In this document: positions 62,203-64,000 of the stretch, piece by piece | Position numbering within the stretch: the first letter of the stretch is position 1 | How the letters are laid out: every line of letters starts with the position of its first letter | Made by a program: the position numbers and the translations under genes | Assembly (NCBI RefSeq): GCF_003001815.1 | Contig: NZ_PVMZ01000026.1 | Span: 1 to 64,000 of the forward strand | Length of the DNA: 64,000 nucleotides | Reading direction: 5' to 3' | Source of the DNA: Actinoplanes italicus | GTDB lineage: Bacteria; Actinomycetota; Actinomycetes; Mycobacteriales; Micromonosporaceae | Notes under the pieces: model-generated | Database searches by the model: none | Seen by the model: the letters and a program-made list of their open reading frames with translations, nothing else | Told to the model about the DNA's origin: nothing

Positions 62203-63371
62203 TTCTCCTCCTCGGTACCGGGCCGGACGTTCTGCCACCCGGGGTTCGGGTCGACGGTGGCCGGCTTCTGCTCGGCATTGCGCTGGGTGACGATGCTTTC
62301 GCCCCGCTGGGTGTCGCCGGCAGGCTTGCCGTCGCCAGCCGGCTCATTGCTCGCCACGCCGGCCCGCTCGGCGGGATTGCCGGGTGCCGGTGAGGTCGTC
62401 GCCGGATCGCCCGGGGTATCGCCGGTGGGGTTGCGCGACTCCGCCGCGCGGACCTCGGGGTCCTTGACGTCGCCGGTGTCGGTGGTCCGGCCGGCGTGCC
62501 GATGCTCCCCCACCTTGTCGGCGACAGCACCGGCAGCGCTCTTGGCCGCTGTGGCCGCCTTCTTGACCGCCGAGGCGATCTTGCCCTCCGGCTTGGCCTC
62601 GACCGGCTTGTCCGCCTCGTCCGTGCGGGGCGGGAGCCCGCCCTCGGCCCGGGCCGGCTTGGTCTTGGTGATCGGGGTGTCCGGGTCGAACCCGGCCACC
62701 GCGACACCGTGCTGCTGGGCGAGCCGGACGCCGCGCAGGGTCGGCGCTCCGGCCACCCCGTCGGCGACCGCGCCGTCGCGGGGATCGGCGAACCCGGCGA
62801 GCTGGTACTGCATCTCCTTGAGCGAGCAGATCCGCGCGCCACGCGCCGGGGTCTGCTCCTTGCCCTGGCGCAGGTTCTCCACCAGCTCGACCGCGCTCTC
62901 CGGGGTGGCCTGGTCGACGGTGAAGTCGTAGTTGACCGTCACCACCGGCGCGTAGTCGCACGCAGCCAGGCACTCGGCATGCTCCAGCGTGATCTTGCCG
63001 TCGGCCGAGGTCTCGCCGTGGCCGACGCCGAGGTGCTCGACCAGCCCGTCGTAGACCTCCTGGCCGCCCATCACGTTGCAGAGGGTGTTGGTGCAGACGC
63101 TGACCAGGTACTCGCCGGTCGGCCGGCGCTTGTACATGGTGTAGAACGTCGCGACCGCGCCGACCTGGGCCTTGTTGATGCCCAGGATGTCGGCGCAGAA
63201 CGCCACCCCGCCCGGGCTGACGTAGCCCTCCTCGGTCTGCACCAGGTGCAGCAGCGGCAGCAGCGCTGAGCGCTCCCGGCCGGCCGGGTACCGGGCCAGG
63301 ATCTCCCTGGCCGGTTCGAGAAGCTTCGCCGCCAGAGGCTCGGCGGCCGGCGAGAATTCCACCGTTGTCAT
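62199..63371 (-). CDS. nuoE: NADH-quinone oxidoreductase subunit E with long C-terminal tail
   Basis: 390 residues, against about 165-250 for most NuoE. The conserved [2Fe-2S] part occupies residues 1-205 (CTNTLC ... CLAACDYAP). The rest (about 205-390) is low-complexity, with an Ala/Lys stretch (KIASAVKKAATAAKSAAGAV) followed by Asp/Pro/Thr-rich sequence and no fold I recognise. ATG 63371 overlaps the nuoD stop (ATGA). Confidence 0.9.
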   Translation of the reverse strand: MTTVEFSPAAEPLAAKLLEPAREILARYPAGRERSALLPLLHLVQTEEGYVSPGGVAFCADILGINKAQVGAVATFYTMYKRRPTGEYLVSVCTNTLCNVMGGQEVYDGLVEHLGVGHGETSADGKITLEHAECLAACDYAPVVTVNYDFTVDQATPESAVELVENLRQGKEQTPARGARICSLKEMQYQLAGFADPRDGAVADGVAGAPTLRGVRLAQQHGVAVAGFDPDTPITKTKPARAEGGLPPRTDEADKPVEAKPEGKIASAVKKAATAAKSAAGAVADKVGEHRHAGRTTDTGDVKDPEVRAAESRNPTGDTPGDPATTSPAPGNPAERAGVASNEPAGDGKPAGDTQRGESIVTQRNAEQKPATVDPNPGWQNVRPGTEEEK

Positions 63372-64000
63372 CGGTCACACCCACCCATCACGGGATCCAG
63401 CGAGGCGCCGCCGGCGATGACGTCGGCCAGCAGGGCGCCCTCGGCCATCGCGGGGATGGCCTGAAGGTTCACGAAGCTCGGCTCGCGGTAGTGCACCCGG
63501 TACGGATGGGTGCCACCGTCGGAGACCGCGTGCACGCCGAGTTCGCCACGCGGGTGCTCGACTGCGACGTAGACCTGCCCGGCCGGAACCCGGAAGCCCT
63601 CGGTCACGAGCTTGAAGTGGTGGATCAGCGACTCCATCGACTGACCCATGATCTTGGCGACGTGCTCGAGCGAGTTGCCGAGCCCGTCCAGGCCGAGCGC
63701 GAGCTGCGACGGCCAGGCGATCTTCTTGTCCGCGATCCAGATCGGGCCGGGCTTCAGCCGGTCCAGAGCCTGCTCGACGATCTTGAGCGACTCGCGGATC
63801 TCCGCCATCCGGACCAGGTAACGGCCCCAGACGTCGCCGGTCGTCGCGGTCGGCACGTCGAACTCGTAGTTCTCGTAACCGCAGTACGGCATGGTCTTGC
63901 GCAGGTCCCAGGGCAGGCCGGCCGAGCGCAGCACCGGGCCGGTGATCCCCAGGGAGAGGCACCCGGTCACGTCCAGCACGGCGACGCCCTGCGTCCGCTG
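63368..64000 (-). CDS. nuoD: NADH-quinone oxidoreductase subunit D, C-terminal part
   Basis: The window holds about the last 210 residues; the N-terminus lies beyond position 64000. TGPVLRSAGLPWDLRKTMPY and GELGVHAVSDGGTHPYRVHY match the 49-kDa (NuoD) subunit that forms the quinone site with NuoB and NuoH. nuoABC are expected upstream outside the window. Confidence 0.95.
   Translation of the reverse strand, partial: QRTQGVAVLDVTGCLSLGITGPVLRSAGLPWDLRKTMPYCGYENYEFDVPTATTGDVWGRYLVRMAEIRESLKIVEQALDRLKPGPIWIADKKIAWPSQLALGLDGLGNSLEHVAKIMGQSMESLIHHFKLVTEGFRVPAGQVYVAVEHPRGELGVHAVSDGGTHPYRVHYREPSFVNLQAIPAMAEGALLADVIAGGASLDPVMGGCDR

Overview
The window is high-GC chromosomal DNA from an actinobacterium, most probably Actinoplanes or a close relative in the Micromonosporaceae. 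The evidence is the gene content: a thymidylate kinase fused behind an MFS-like membrane domain, topoisomerase I with a Lys/Ala tail, a BldG-type anti-sigma antagonist next to a helicase and a tad pilus operon, type VII secretion (T7SS) parts and a 14-subunit-type nuo operon. Starts are often GTG, 4-bp stop/start overlaps are common, and many genes have a TANNNT box 5-8 nt before the start codon, as expected for leaderless mRNAs. I identified genes by reading the sequence and from knowledge of the families; no search was run.

Layout. (1) 1-1.4 kb: a frameshifted IS630-type transposase fragment abuts a three-gene YbaB/WXG-like operon. (2) 1.6-18 kb: housekeeping block with holB, an SGNH esterase, MFS-tmk fusion, a PLP enzyme, TetR regulator, FAD sugar-lactone oxidase, topA, two unknown genes, hppA, and an anti-sigma kinase/antagonist pair. 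(3) 18-28.4 kb: a MrfA-like helicase and an acyltransferase, then the tad/Flp pilus operon on the minus strand (ssd, tadA, tadB, an unannotated 58-codon Cys-rich ORF, tadC, Flp-like pilin, two TadE-like proteins), then a second STAS protein and a HAD phosphatase. (4) 28.8-36.5 kb: PH-domain membrane protein, degenerate Fic-like protein, acs, a secreted M6 metalloprotease, a lipoprotein and an alpha/beta-hydrolase without a nucleophile. (5) 36.5-37.6 kb: gene-free, repeat-rich DNA. (6) 37.6-44.3 kb: T7SS-associated locus with two WXG100 proteins, EccE, and a 1150-aa proline-rich protein with two SseB-like domains. (7) 44.3-50.3 kb: small membrane protein, RarD transporter, an orphan RslA-like anti-sigma factor, IclR regulator, polyprenyl diphosphate synthase and a flavin/PNPOx-like protein. 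(8) 50.4-64 kb: respiratory complex I genes nuoD (partial) to nuoN, one operon on the minus strand.

How it fits together. The nuo operon, the adjacent polyprenyl synthase (probable menaquinone side chain), acs and the H+-pyrophosphatase make up energy metabolism. The tad operon, the T7SS locus and the M6 protease are export and surface functions. Two STAS proteins, an anti-sigma kinase and a ZAS anti-sigma factor indicate stress or developmental sigma control.

The least explained features are short degenerate tandem arrays that begin at or just after stop codons. The best is a 21-bp array after 45014 that repeats the 3' end of its gene with TGA stops in frame. Others are the tad-operon micro-ORF, consensus DnaA boxes in front of the T7SS and tad promoters, and the giant SseB-like protein.
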